NCBI GenBank assembly: GCA_038025085.1
Contig: CM076153.1
Span: 6,417,501 to 6,481,500 of the forward strand
Length of the DNA: 64,000 bases
Direction: 5' to 3'
DNA from: Tetragonia tetragonoides
Taxonomy: Eukaryota; Streptophyta; Magnoliopsida; Caryophyllales; Aizoaceae
A program made the translations under genes and the position numbers. Under the pieces are notes generated by a model. That model worked only from the letters and a program-made list of their open reading frames with translations. It had not been told where the DNA came from and made no database searches. Position 1 is the stretch's first letter. The number at the start of each line of letters is the position of its first letter. This document shows, piece after piece, positions 47,511 through 59,315 of this stretch.

Positions 47511-47819
47511 ACTTGTATGGACTTGGTCCATGGTGAACCAATACTTGGAGTCACCCACTACTTTATCTAGAGCCACCCCCTCTAAAAGTGGAGTCCCCCC
47601 TACTTCACCTAGAGCCACCCCTCAAATTTATACTTGACACCACCCCCACTTCACCTAGAGCCACCCCCTACTTTACCGGGAGTCACCCATTACTTCACCT
47701 GGAGCCACTCCCTTACTTTACCTGGAGCCACCCCCTTACTTTACTTGGAGCCACCCTCTATTTCACCTGGAACGATCCCTCAAAATTACTCGATCCACGG
47801 TGGAAAGTCCACACAAGAC
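47511..47819. mobile_element. TIR element filled with 22-bp minisatellite, copy 3
   Basis: Left ACTTGTATGGACTTGGTCCA, right reverse complement GTCTTGTGTGGACTTTCCAC. The interior 47541-47790 is a tandem array of the same unit (TACTTCACCTGGAGCCACCC) in about ten diverged copies. The same family as 12212 and 45024. Confidence 0.8.
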
Positions 47820-48593
47820 ATGCTAAAAAAACAAAAACAAAAACAAAAAACAGGAGAAACCTGGGCCGTCTGTCTGAGTCCAGGCCCATCCTCCGCAACC
47901 TGCTGGTGGGAACAATAAAGGTGGCCGGCCTAACTTCCCTAGTCAAAGCCTCATAGCCATAGTCATAGGCCCTACTTCACTCTCAAGGAGAATTGGCCCT
48001 GATACGATGTACGAGTAATTGTAGTGAACATACCAAACGACTCTAACAATCTAACATAATTAAGCCTAATATTTTTTTTAGAAAGAACTAAGCCTAATTA
48101 AAGAACGAGCCAAAAAACACTTGAGTTCACGATTTAAACTAGTTGTATAATGGAATAAAATGTGACATATAAAATAAAATACAGAGTAGGAAGTAACACG
48201 GAACAAAACGGAATGTATGAAAACAATAATATAGCTTTAATTGATTTCTTCACATGTTGTGATAAATTGTTTTAGTAAGAGGGAAACATAAGTGGTTAAA
48301 CGATCAAAATTACTCCCTACTACTCAGTTAATATTGGCTCTATTCTACATGTCTTAATTTTAGTTACATTTAGTTCACTTCAGTTTAGTTTGTTTAAGTT
48401 AATTTCAGTTTGTGTATCTTATTACTTATATAAATCTTTATTCTAAAATAAATTTATGATTATCAATGTCATTTGAAAGATTTCAGAACCTATTTTCAAA
48501 TGAGTCTAATACTCATTAAATATGTTTGGATAATTTTTAAGTGGTTAAAGATTAGATTAAACAAAATAAATTTTGTTCAACTAAGTTTTTTCT
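47820..48593. other. Intergenic region with decayed Tourist-like copy
   Basis: 48360-48570 resembles the interior of the element at 54779 (CAGTTTGTGTATCTTATTAC, TTTCAAATGAGTCTAATACT, ATGTTTGGATAA) but both ends have been lost. No gene. Confidence 0.55.
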
Positions 48594-48829
48594 TGGTGGT
48601 CTAGTGGTTCCAACTTCCAATCTTATTCCCAAATGGTTTGGTAAGGTAAGATTATGGGTTCGAATCCCCATTTTCCACATGCCTTGTGTTTGCTAACTTC
48701 TAAGAACTATAAGCACTGATTGTTCAGTTAGTTTGATAGTTCACTATTGGACACGAGAGTCCGAACATGACGTAGCAATGAGTGTCTCGATCGCCATTCA
48801 CTTATACTCTCTTATCGACTAGCAATAAA
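48594..48829 (+). mobile_element. tRNA-derived SINE, copy 2 (full length)
   Basis: A box TGGTCTAGTGG (48598) and B box GGGTTCGAATCCCC (48658). The body includes CTTGTGTTTGCTAACTTCTA and GAGAGTCCGAACATGACGTA. A perfect 11-bp target duplication AAGTTTTTTCT occurs at 48583-48593 and 48830-48840. About 236 bp; ends in a short A-rich tail. Confidence 0.88.
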
Positions 48830-48840
48830 AAGTTTTTTCT

Positions 48841-49164
48841 AAGTGGAAAGAACGTAGGTTTTCTTCAATTAAGTTAACACCATGTCAACCTCATGATCTA
48901 GTTTTATTTTTTGTTATTCTTGATTTTTCTTTTTATTTTAAAAACATATATACCAAAAAAAGAAAGAGAAACCACCAGTCCACCATACTAAAAAAAACAC
49001 AAGCAACACGTGCAAAATCTCTAACTCTAAAATACTTGTCCACAGCCACAATGTTGACCAACCCCTCCAAAAAAAAATGTTGACCAACCCCCACTACACG
49101 TTTGGCGCAAAAACAGCAGATTTTTGCAAATCACCAAATCTCCACAATCCTTCCCAAAAACGGT
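48841..49164 (+). promoter_or_regulatory. Upstream region of the CAT gene
   Basis: AT-rich, with the SINE ending about 325 bp before the CAT start codon. Short direct repeat AAAAAAATGTTGACCAACCCC-like near 49050 and 49080. The promoter is inferred from position. Confidence 0.4.
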
Positions 49165-51051
49165 ATGGATTCATCAAAGGAATCCTACACCTCATCAAAC
49201 TCTCTCTCCTCAAAACTCCAGTCTCTCTCGAACTCCAATCATCTCGCAAACCCCCTTCTAATGGCGGCTGCTCCCTCTGATCTCCCATCTAATGAAATTG
49301 AAACCCCATCATCACAGTCCAATTCTAGCTACTGGGTATGGACCAAACAAGACTTTTTCCCAGAAAAATCATTCATTTCTATCTCTTCTTACAAAACAGC
49401 CCTTACCCACATCCCGAAACGCCTCAAAGATCGTGTCTTTGGACGCTCTTCAGACACTTTCGAGCTTGTGGATTCAAGGAGAGAGAGTCTAAACCCTTTG
49501 TCTAAATGTTTAACTTGGTGGGATTTAATTTGGTTAAGTTTTGGGTCTGTTGTGGGTTCAGGGATTTTCACAATTACAGGCCAAGAAGCTCATAATCATG
49601 CAGGTCCTGCTATTGTTTTATCTTATGCAATTTCAGGTTTATCTGCTTTGTTATCCGTTTTTTGTTACACTGAATTCACTGTTGAAGTGCCTGTGGCTGG
49701 TGGGTCTTTTTCTTTTTTAAGGATTGAATTGGGTGATTTTGTTGCTTTTATTGCTGCTAGTAATATTTTGCTTGAGGCAATTGTGGGTGCTGCTGGGTTA
49801 GGAAGATCTTGGTCATCTTATTTTGCTAGTATGATTAAAGATGATTCTGATTTCTTGAGAATTAGGGTTGATTCTTTTGCTGAGGGTTTTAATCTCTTAG
49901 ACCCAATTGCTGTTGTTGTGCTCTTGGTGGCTAATGGGATTGCAATGTCTGGGACTAAGCGAACGTCGTGCTTGAATTGGCTTAGTTCTATATTGAGTGC
50001 AATGGTGATTGTGTTTATTGTTGTTGTTGGGTTTATGCATTCAAAGACTGCGAATCTAGTGCCATTTTTTCCATTTGGTGCTGAAGGGGTGTTTCAGGCT
50101 GCTGCTGTTGTTTATTGGTCGTATACTGGGTTCGATATGGTTTCTACTATGGCAGAAGAGACTAAGCGCCCCTCTAGGGATATCCCTGTTGGCTTGGTGG
50201 GTTCAATGTCTATTATAACTGTGGTTTATTGTTTGATGTCATTGACATTGACTATGATGCAGAAGTACACCGATATTGATGTTAATGCCCCTTACACAGT
50301 TGTGTTTGATAACATTGGGATGAAATGGGCGAAGTATTTGGTGTCTATAGTTGCTATTAAAGGAATGACTACAAGCTTGCTTGTGGGTTCTCTTGGGCAG
50401 GCTCGGTATACTACTCAGATTGCTAGGGCTCATATGATTCCTCCATTGTTTGCTCGTGTACATCCGAAAACTAGTACTCCTATTAATGCAACTTTGCTCG
50501 TAACAATCCTTAGTGCTGTGATTGCCTTTTTTTCGAGTTTGGATGTGCTGTCTAGTGTCTTCTCATTCAGTACACTGTTCATATTCATGCTCATGGCTGT
50601 TGCATTGTTAGTCAGACGCTACTATGTCACAAATGTCACACCGAAGCAGGAGCTAGTGAAATTTCTGGTGTGTCTATTCTTCGTAGCTGCCTCTTCGATT
50701 GCTATAACAGCAATTTGGAACTCGAAGAACCACAGCTGGATTGGTTTTACTGTGTGTGCAGTGGTTTGGTGTATCGCTACATTGGGGATGCAGATGCTTG
50801 CAAAGCAGAGAGCTCCAAAGGTTTGGGGGGTTCCACTTGTTCCATGGTTGCCATGTTTGTCAATTGCAATGAATATGTTTCTCATAGGATCATTGGGTTA
50901 TGTGGCATTTCTGAGGTTCTTCATATGTAGTGCGGTAATGCTACTCTACTATGTTTTCGTGGGTGTTCATGCAACTTATGATGTCGCTCATCCGGATGAG
51001 AAGGAAACAAAGATTGAGGGAAAGACAGACAGCAGTCAGGGTATACTATGA
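49165..51051 (+). CDS. Cationic amino acid transporter (CAT family), single exon
   Basis: The start chosen is the ATG at 49165; upstream codons in the frame have no ATG. 628 residues: a long Ser-rich cytosolic N-terminus (to about 115), then the APC-superfamily core beginning LTWWDLIWLSFGSVVGSGIF (GSVVGSGIF, 127-135), VLSYAISGLSALLSVFCYTE, EETKRPSRDIPVGLVGS, LGQARYTTQIARAHMIPP, and the CAT-type C-terminal domain VWGVPLVPWLPCLSIAMNMF. About 14 membrane helices are expected. Plant CATs import cationic and other amino acids at the plasma membrane or tonoplast. Its position next to a UBP15-like gene suggests the CAT8/CAT5 group rather than CAT6/7, but sequence alone cannot decide the paralogue here. 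Confidence 0.92.
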   Translation: MDSSKESYTSSNSLSSKLQSLSNSNHLANPLLMAAAPSDLPSNEIETPSSQSNSSYWVWTKQDFFPEKSFISISSYKTALTHIPKRLKDRVFGRSSDTFELVDSRRESLNPLSKCLTWWDLIWLSFGSVVGSGIFTITGQEAHNHAGPAIVLSYAISGLSALLSVFCYTEFTVEVPVAGGSFSFLRIELGDFVAFIAASNILLEAIVGAAGLGRSWSSYFASMIKDDSDFLRIRVDSFAEGFNLLDPIAVVVLLVANGIAMSGTKRTSCLNWLSSILSAMVIVFIVVVGFMHSKTANLVPFFPFGAEGVFQAAAVVYWSYTGFDMVSTMAEETKRPSRDIPVGLVGSMSIITVVYCLMSLTLTMMQKYTDIDVNAPYTVVFDNIGMKWAKYLVSIVAIKGMTTSLLVGSLGQARYTTQIARAHMIPPLFARVHPKTSTPINATLLVTILSAVIAFFSSLDVLSSVFSFSTLFIFMLMAVALLVRRYYVTNVTPKQELVKFLVCLFFVAASSIAITAIWNSKNHSWIGFTVCAVVWCIATLGMQMLAKQRAPKVWGVPLVPWLPCLSIAMNMFLIGSLGYVAFLRFFICSAVMLLYYVFVGVHATYDVAHPDEKETKIEGKTDSSQGIL

Positions 51052-52701
51052 CGTCAACTGATTCCATAATTTATCTTTTGATGTCTCTCCGTGTCTCAAC
51101 ACGTAAATCTTTTTATATTTATTGGATATAACTGTGCATTGCTTCCTGTGAATACACTTGCAATTTTTCGATCAATTAATGTTCTGAGGTTAGATCCATT
51201 CAATATTTGTGTTTGAACACTTCTAGCAATAGCACTGGCGATATCTGATAAGGTAACTTCTTGACTACTATACTGATCTCATATTTGTATGATATAATGA
51301 TGTGGTGCGTCGATTTACCAATACCATGAAGGATATAAGCATCAAGAGTTCAATGTTCTAATTGCCAAGGCTCTGTGTTTTGCAACTTCTGATCAACTAA
51401 AAGCAAGACCATAAGATTAGGAGTGAATGAGTAATGCATTTTCAATCAGCAATCATGTTACTCTGTCACCAAAAGTATTGAACTAGTTAGAACTGTAGGA
51501 TCATGGTGTGTTGAGTTTCTTCTTCTCTTTTATACTTTTTTTCCTAGGTCTTGCACTGAAGGATTGAACCCAAGTACAAATGTTCATTTCAAGTTCAGTG
51601 TTTATGTGTTTGGCATGCAGTCTGCAGAGGGCAAGTGCAAGAGTCAAAGTGAACATAGCTAACTAATAATTCCTTGCTTCAGAGATCTCTCCATATGCTT
51701 TTTAGAACATCGGTTACTGAAGTACATATAATTGCCACTAATACAAAGATGTCTACAGCCAAATTTACTGAGCGAATATTTATGTTGGGAGTTCTTTGGA
51801 TTTGAATACTTTTTTGCAGATTCTGCTTACTTGGCATTCTGCAGTATAGAGGCATGAGTAAACTGTTGCGGTGATCTGTGCTGCGTAATGCACCTATTTT
51901 AGGTAAGCTGGAAGCCTGAAACTGAAAGTATGTTCTGCATGGCAGTTGAAGGCTTCATAGATAAAGGAACTGGCCAGCTGAACTCTGAAGTGGTAGAACC
52001 GTAGAAGTTTACTACGATAAAAGTTCAAATAAGTCATTTCTCCCCTGAAAGGGATACAAGGTCTAGTTTGAGTTTGCAGTTGAAGTTTAGTTTGTAGTTC
52101 TGTTAGACCTTGGCCAATCCATGCAGGCATAGTCTGTAGTCATATCAGTAACCATATACGTCAGCCTGCAATAAAGCTTCCATAATTAAGCAAGCTCGGG
52201 TTGAAATTATGACTCAGCCCGCTAATTTCGGGATTTTAGTCTGTTACAGCAAATATCTGTGCTATGAATCTATCTCCCAACGTCAACCCAGATATGTAGA
52301 AGAGGCTCACGCAGTGTCAGTTGCTGGTAAGAGCTTACGTTACGAAGTTGGTGATTGATCATGGATCTTGCATTAGATTTTGGTATGATAATTCTCTTAA
52401 GGTCCTTCTACCTGAAGTATTCAGCGAAAAATTGCTAGTGTGTCGTTGCTTGATCATTGTATCTTATTTGTATATACATGTAATGAATAATGTAAAACAA
52501 AATCACCAACTTAATTAACCCATGATATTGAGTGGAGAACTAAACCTCCATGCCTGTTCAGTTGAATATGGCTATATATGCCTTGCTGTAAGGTCTATCT
52601 GCTGAAATAGGAGCAGGAGTATCGAACAACCGTGCCCACTGCACTATCGTCACTTGCTTAGCTTTGTGTCCCATCTAAAGTCAAGTATGGACGTTTGTCT
52701 A
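51052..52701 (+). other. CAT 3' region and intergenic DNA
   Basis: The first few hundred bases are likely the CAT 3' untranslated region. The remainder shows only short frames and no recognisable domain or RNA. Confidence 0.5.
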
Positions 52702-52719
52702 CACTGCTATAGTCTATAT

Positions 52720-52948
52720 TTTTTTTTTTTTTTTTTTTTTTAAAACGAGGAACCCTCAGCCACTACTCTTCGAGTATGCACCGGATAAACCCCGAGTGTA
52801 TGCAATAGCCTGTAAACCACACACACCAGGCAAGCCAACAAGATAAATATTGTAGACAGGCTCAGCAAAGAGGCTTAGTGGGAATTGAACCCATGACCTT
52901 TGTCATGAAATATCAACCCCACGACCAACTCCACTACCCCTTTCAGAG
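52720..52948 (-). mobile_element. SINE with poly(A) tail, separate family
   Basis: Read on the minus strand: GGGTAGTGGAGTTGGTCGTG (A-box region), GGGTTCAATTCCC (B box), then a body ending in about 22 A (T run at 52720-52741). Flanked by an 18-bp target duplication CACTRCTATAGTCTATAT (52702-52719 and 52949-52966, one mismatch). The tail and long duplication are hallmarks of LINE-mediated insertion. Confidence 0.88.
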
Positions 52949-52966
52949 CACTACTATAGTCTATAT

Positions 52967-54778
52967 GAGCATAAGATGCAAGAGCTAATCAGTGCTATGG
53001 GGCGGTACTCGGAATGATGGGACCTTCAAAAAGCAGCCAGGCATGCGATGATGAACTTATAATGAATTCAGCAGTTGTAAACAGGTCATACATACTAGAT
53101 CAAATCAATGGTGAATTCAACAGTTCTGAACACCAGAAAACAAGGATGTTTTTTTGGTGGAACCCTACACTCTACAACAAAACTTAGTAGACATCCATAA
53201 TTATATATATGAAGAAGTGTTTAAAATTTTTGTACTAGTAAATTTTTTTGTATTTGTAAATGAGTTTCTTACAAAGGGCACTTAGCAACATGGAGTATTG
53301 ATTAGCTCGACAATAACATGTAACATCTTCATGACTTTGTTATGACCTTTTTTGTTTCTTTGGTAGGAGACTATCAGTTGGTTGTCACAAGAGTAGCAAT
53401 GCCCGGTTCAGTTGCGCCCAACAGGCTGCACACATCTATAGATAAGAAAATTGCGGCGTTATACACCCCCAATTGATGTAAGCACTTGAGGAATTTTTCA
53501 GAAATTTTATGAGGGGAGCTATTACGAGTCTATTCAATTGATAAGAATTATTTTTACTAAAATATTATTTTTTTTTGCTAAAAAAAAAAAATTTCAATTT
53601 TAGAACATCAAATTTGTTCACTGGAACACCAATTTTCTTTACTAAAATAATACTTTTGTTTACTAATATATTAATTTTGTTTACTAAAATATTAATTTTT
53701 TTTTACTAAATTATCAATTTCATTTACTAAATCTCCAGCCTACCTTAAATAGATAATTTCCTTATCTATTTAATAGACGTCTACCATTATACTTTTATGA
53801 GTAGTACTATTTTCTTGTCAGATAAAATAATCCCAAATACTTATTTCTGCCTCTTGATGATTTAGCAACTAATGTTTAGAGGTCAATCGATGTTATCTTG
53901 TCCAAATTGCCCCCTTACACGAATGTTTATTAGGTATTGAGTTTGGGTTTATAGTGTGGATGAGTCGATGAGCACATGCCGCCTCTTACCATATGCTGAA
54001 ATACTTCGCTTAGGAAATAAAGCTTTTCAAGATTGGAACACTCGATCTCTTAGTCATATGACTCTAATACCATGTGGTTTGGAATCAACTTAACCAAAAT
54101 GTAAAGCTGATTGCAATTGCCCCTTAGTGAACAAAGTTTGCAAAGTTTGCAGAGAAATAGAAACTTTGGATTAGAAATAGGAAAAAAAAAGAAGGAGAAT
54201 TTAAAAGTCAGGATAACATCAAATCATACACTCACACCTTTGGTTTTCCAGAAATGAGAAGTGACAACTTAAATAGTTAAGTTTAAGGCTTATCCACCCA
54301 AGAAGATGAAAAAAACAGCTGGATGGGACGGGCCTTGTAAATCGTACATGTCGGCTTAGCATTTCCTTACATTTACAATGTGTTTATCCAATGTAATGTC
54401 TCTGTTCTCTGTTCGCCAGCCAACAAACCCTCCTTGCCACTCTTTTTGGGGTTTGGTTGCATCTTCAATACATTTGCCTCGTTGCAAAGGTGGAATCTGC
54501 GGACCACGTTACTATCCTTGTGGCACTACAATGTGTTGACAAGGGGGACTTGGGTGGTTCAATGTAGCCAGTCAAATACGAAAACGACATGCGTACTTTT
54601 GTTACTTAGGTCCTATTCTTTTCGTCGTTTCCGTGCTACATTTCTTTCCGTTTCGTTTAATTTCGCATTCTGTACTTTATTTTATCCCATATTTTCTTTC
54701 ACTATTTGCGCGGTTCCGTTTTGTGTTGTTCCGTTCCGTCCCCACCATTATGTTGAAAAGAACATAACTTTAGACTAA
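52967..54778. other. Intergenic region
   Basis: 53560-53740 is a degenerate A/T-rich tandem of TTTACTAAAATATTAATTTT words. 54030-54080 carries CTCTAATACCATGTGG, which in reverse complement resembles a copia primer site, so a decayed LTR-element fragment may be present. No gene supported. Confidence 0.5.
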
Positions 54779-55085
54779 GGCTCTGTTTGATTCACCTTAA
54801 TTTTACTTAAATTCAGTTCAGTTCAGTTCAGTTCAGTCCAGTTCAGTTCAGTTTATGTGTAACTTTATTACTCATATAACTTTTCATTTCGAAATAATTT
54901 CATGATGAAAATTATGTCATCAGAAAGATCTCAAAGCATACTTTCAAATGAGTCCAGTATTGACTATGTTTGGACGAACTTTAAATAGTTAACGGTCAAG
55001 TTCAAAAAATCAATTAAGTTCAGTTCAGTTCAGTTCAGATCAATTCAGTTCAGATATGTTTTATCCAGGTGAATCAAACGGAGCC
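54779..55085. mobile_element. Tourist-like MITE with pentamer tract, copy 1
   Basis: Termini GGCTCTGTTTGATTCACCT and AGGTGAATCAAACGGAGCC; TAA on both sides as in PIF/Harbinger-type insertions. Directly inside both ends are runs of CAGTT (left) and the same motif near the right end, so the pentamer tract is part of the element. Confidence 0.85.
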
Positions 55086-55771
55086 TAAAACTTAGATATA
55101 GGCAACCACTTTTGATAATAAGTTGATAACCCATATGTTTATAATTAAACAAGTCAAATATAAGAGAATTATTTGGTGTGAGAATCCACTTCATATCTAA
55201 TGAAGTGATGGTCCTCATATAATGAAAGGCTAAGGCCATGCGCATTGGTTTACAAAAATCTTTGGTGATGACTGAAAATTACCCTATAAAGCACCAATTT
55301 TGCAGTTAGTGGTGATCAAATATGGGTTTTGGTCATTCCAAGAGTTGATTTTGATAGAGCACTAAATAAACAAGTAAACATTAAAGCCACAATCCTTATG
55401 AACTATGATCATTAATATGGGTTCAATAATATTGCTTGTATTTCTATTAGTATGGTTCTAAAGCACTAAAATAAATATAATAAAAAAGACATTCTAGGTA
55501 AATTTTACCATGAAAGTAAAGTTTTTCATCAGAAATTTGTGACTTGTGGGTACTTTTTCTACACCTATGACTATCCATATAATCATAGAGAAAACGACAC
55601 ACGGTTAAAATGGTTCACCAATTTTGTGACGTCCTCGAACAGGGAGGAGCTCAGATTGTATTACTACTAGGTTATATGCTAGAGTTTACAGAAAACAATA
55701 TAAATAGGGGATAAGAAATCATGATTTCCATATATAAGGTCTCAAATTCCAAATCATACTAGGTTTAAGAA
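55086..55771. other. Intergenic region
   Basis: AT-rich DNA between two MITE families. No gene, RNA or clear repeat recognised. Confidence 0.45.
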
Positions 55772-56022
55772 GGGTGTATTAATTGTTAGAGCTGAATTTA
55801 TCATAACTGAATTGAATTCAACATCACTAAACTGGACACTACTTAACTGAACTGGACACAACTGAACTGAATTGAACACAACAACTTGATAAGTGCGATA
55901 AAAAGTATGTTTTTGAACTCAACACGCCGAACTGAACTGAACACCATTTAACTGAATTTGATATCACTGAATTGACAATTAAACTGAACTGAATTGACTG
56001 TGTAAACTCCAACAACGCACCC
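55772..56022. mobile_element. MITE-like element with GGGTGCGTTGTT-type ends, copy 1
   Basis: The right end AACAACGCACCC is the complement of the left end of the related sequence at 60330. The interior is built of CTGAACTGAA and GGACACCACT words. The left end is degraded. Confidence 0.6.
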
Positions 56023-58480
56023 TAGATAACGGGTCCAAACAGAAAACTGATTACCAAAAGATAATGCCGTAAAACTCGGATGTTCAAATTATGGCCCTGA
56101 TTGGCAATTGGCTGGTGTCATTAGTTGTTGGTTGATGGCTGGTGGCTGGTGATCGATGGCTGGTATTCTTAGCTGATTTGACCGGCTGGTAACCATTGGA
56201 TGTCTGGAAAGAGATGTTTGGTAACACTGGCTGGTAACATTAGCTGGTTATATGTAAAATGACCTATAAGTACATTTATATGATTGAGGAATTTAATGGC
56301 ATAGAAGTAAATAATTGCAAGTATTGGACTAATATGTCATTGGACTACATTAATGCCACCAGCCTATACCCATAAGCCAACCTCCTTGGCTTTTCAAAAG
56401 TTGGCTTATGGGAACCCAAAAGCCAATCTCACAAGCTAACATCCAAACACCAATTTTAGATGGTGGACTGGTCAAACATCCAATTTAGCCAAAAATCACC
56501 CCACAAGCCAACATCCAAACACTCCTATATGCATGATTCAACTAATATCTTAGAGGAAATATCATACTGTATTATACATGCTACCAACTTCTTCTTTTTT
56601 TTTTTTTTGTTGTTGTTGTTGAGATAATACATGCTACCAACTTTGATATAATCATATGTGCAATTTAATTCCAAGAGCCTAGCTAGCTAGGTATGGGCAA
56701 TTTAATGACTCCAATAATTCCACGCACTGAGGGCACTTGCCTTATTGGCAACATGTTGATCATCAGTATGAATTGTATGTTTGCTCTCTCATTGACTCTC
56801 CATAATTTGTGGGGGAGAGAGTGCCATATAGAAGAGCAGAATAGATACAAATATAAACAGAAATGCATAGGTGCTTTAATTGTCACCATATATATTTAGT
56901 TAAAGGACTTGTGAAAGACAATAGCTAGCTAGCTAGATAGTTTTCTTAGGGTGTAAATAAAGAAGTAGTTTTGGGCAATGTCCAATATTTTTAGTCTAAA
57001 GATTGGTCACATCATCAAATGATATTTGAGTCAATTTGGCTGCGTATCATTGTTGCCTATTAGCTGGTTCATTCTTGCCTCCCAATTATTGTGGGGGTAT
57101 ACTATGCCTTCATTTGACGATGTGTATCATTTTACACCCAATAAGCTGCTCTTTCTCATGCGTGATGGATGTCACTTCATTATTGGTTGGTCAATAGTGG
57201 AGAATCTAGGATACTTATTGAATTGGACTATTGGAGGACCCAACAAGTTTAGTAGAGTACTTCTTTTTCAGGAAATAAATACTACTTAAGATAGAAATTT
57301 AAAAAAATATATATAAAACGCGAGACGTATGCTAATAACAAAAAATATTCTTATGAGGCAGCCTTATTTATAAGATATCACTTTTCATATATGGCGATAT
57401 CATTTTTTTGCTCATATAAATTTTATGAAGGCTTTTAGCTTTGAATCACCTTAGAGTTGATATGAGCTTGAAGTTAGCCAACGGCCACATATATATATAC
57501 AATAATATTCGACATATATGACGAGGTGTAGTTTAATTTATAATTAATTAAACTGCCTAAGTTGTTATTTGAATTATTATTGTGCTAGATAACCAAGCGT
57601 TATAATAACTAAAATGAACATTTTTTTCATACATTCTCCAGAAAATCGGCACTTATCAAAAGAAATTTAAAATACGTAAAAAGATTAGAGCATGATATCA
57701 AGACTCAAAGAGGAGGTTGAAAAAAATAATATATTTTTGGTGCTAGAGGGAGCTTCGTAAGTTAAGTGTAAATTCGCTCAAAGAAAGTTAACTGTAAACT
57801 CGATCAGAAAAGTTAACTGTAAAGGAATCACAAGTTACTGCATAGAACGATTGAGAATGAAAACTAAAATATTGTTTGTAGTGTATTGGTCGCTGACTAG
57901 CTGCTATTATCATGTATATATATGTATGGCAAAATCAACTATAACTGTAGACTAATAGCTGTCAAATGTTAATAAAGTAAAGAAATTAGTAGAAAACTTT
58001 GCTAAAAATTGCTACGAAGTACTAATAAACTAGTTGTAGCTGAAAGTTTATAGGGATAGCTTTCACAAAATTAGCGGTAGCTATAGCTGTAGATTGAAAA
58101 TAATCTGGTAAATTATTTGATAGCAGAGAGTTAAAAAGACTAGCTGCAAGCTTTAAATAGTAACTTTTTTTTGAAAAATTAGCTATTTACGCCAAATATA
58201 GCCATAATTTTCATTTACAAAGTGTATTTTATAATTATCAAAACAAACCAAAGCTAGGTAATCTTTGTAATGCGCCTATCGTCCTATAAGTTAGAAAAGT
58301 ACTATAGATGGGGATGTGCATTTTGAGAATGATAAATATGATCACGTAAATAGTGTTGAATGTTGATCTGGTGACAATGATTTTGAGTTAATGGTGTACT
58401 TTATACTTATACTCGTATTTGATATCCAAGAAATCGTGACGATAATTATGTGTTCTTTTGTACTAAAGTGAACTGTAAAC
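56023..58480. other. Intergenic region
   Basis: 56093-56526 looks like an old MITE (GGCTGGTAACATTAGCTGG-rich start, CAAGCCAACATCCAAACAC-rich end). 57890-58250 is AT-rich. No reading frame with a recognisable domain. Confidence 0.5.
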
Positions 58481-58509
58481 ATAACAACAACAACAACAAC
58501 AACAACAAC

Positions 58510-58573
<64 letters not shown>
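58481..58573. repeat. (AAC)n-(AAT)n compound microsatellite
   Basis: About 9 AAC units followed by about 20 AAT units. The poly-Tyr frame on the minus strand is an artefact. Confidence 0.95.
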
Positions 58574-58574
<1 letters not shown>

Positions 58575-59034
58575 TACTCCTGTTTTTAGATAATCTTATA
58601 CAAGTTTTTGAATTAATTTTATCCCTAAAAAGTAAAAGCTCCGGAATTAGGATTAGAGGGCCAAATTGAAGCGGATAGTTGGAGACCATACCTATCCTTT
58701 GATCCATGCTCTGAACGAATGGATATGATCGAGTATGAGTTTTTTTTAAAAAGGAAATTCATACCATTACCATTATTGTTACCATAATACATGCAATTAT
58801 CACTATCTAGAAAGTCAAACTGATTTGATTCTGATGGTTGATTGAGACTTTAATTTGTGCTTCATAATGGCATTGAACCTCCACAGTCCATGGTACAGAA
58901 AATGACCGACCTTCTTGTTGCAAGTTTTTCAACCTTCAACTGTTCTTTTTCTGTCCAGTTGTTCAATATATATGTGATTGTGATTTCAGAACAATGGGAA
59001 CACTTTCGACCATTATTGGGCTTTTCCATATTGA
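58574..59034. other. Intergenic region
   Basis: Between the compound microsatellite and the Tourist-like copy 2. AT-rich; one 64-codon frame without features. Nothing recognised. Confidence 0.45.
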
Positions 59035-59315
59035 GGCTGCGTTTGATTTAACCGGATAAAACTGAACTGAACTGAACTGAAATGAATTGATTTTTTAAAC
59101 TTAACCGTTAATCATTTAAAATTCGTCCAAACATAGTCAATATTGGATTCATTTGAAAGTATGCTTTGAGATCTTTCCAATGACATAATTATCATCATGA
59201 AATTATTTCAAAATAAAAAGTAATATGAGTTATAAAGTTACACATGAACTGAACTGAACTGGACTGAACTGAACTGAACTGAATTTAAGTAAAATTAAGG
59301 TGAATCAAACAGAGC
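59035..59315. mobile_element. Tourist-like MITE with pentamer tract, copy 2 (reverse orientation)
   Basis: Left GGCTGCGTTTGATTTAACC, right GGTGAATCAAACAGAGC. The interior is the reverse complement of copy 1 (ATAATTATCATCATGAAATT, TTTGAAAGTATGCTTTGAGA), with CTGAA runs near both ends. Confidence 0.83.

Noticed and set aside
58342..58707. Poly-Tyr/Val minus-strand frame
   Set aside because: Created by the AAC/AAT microsatellite.
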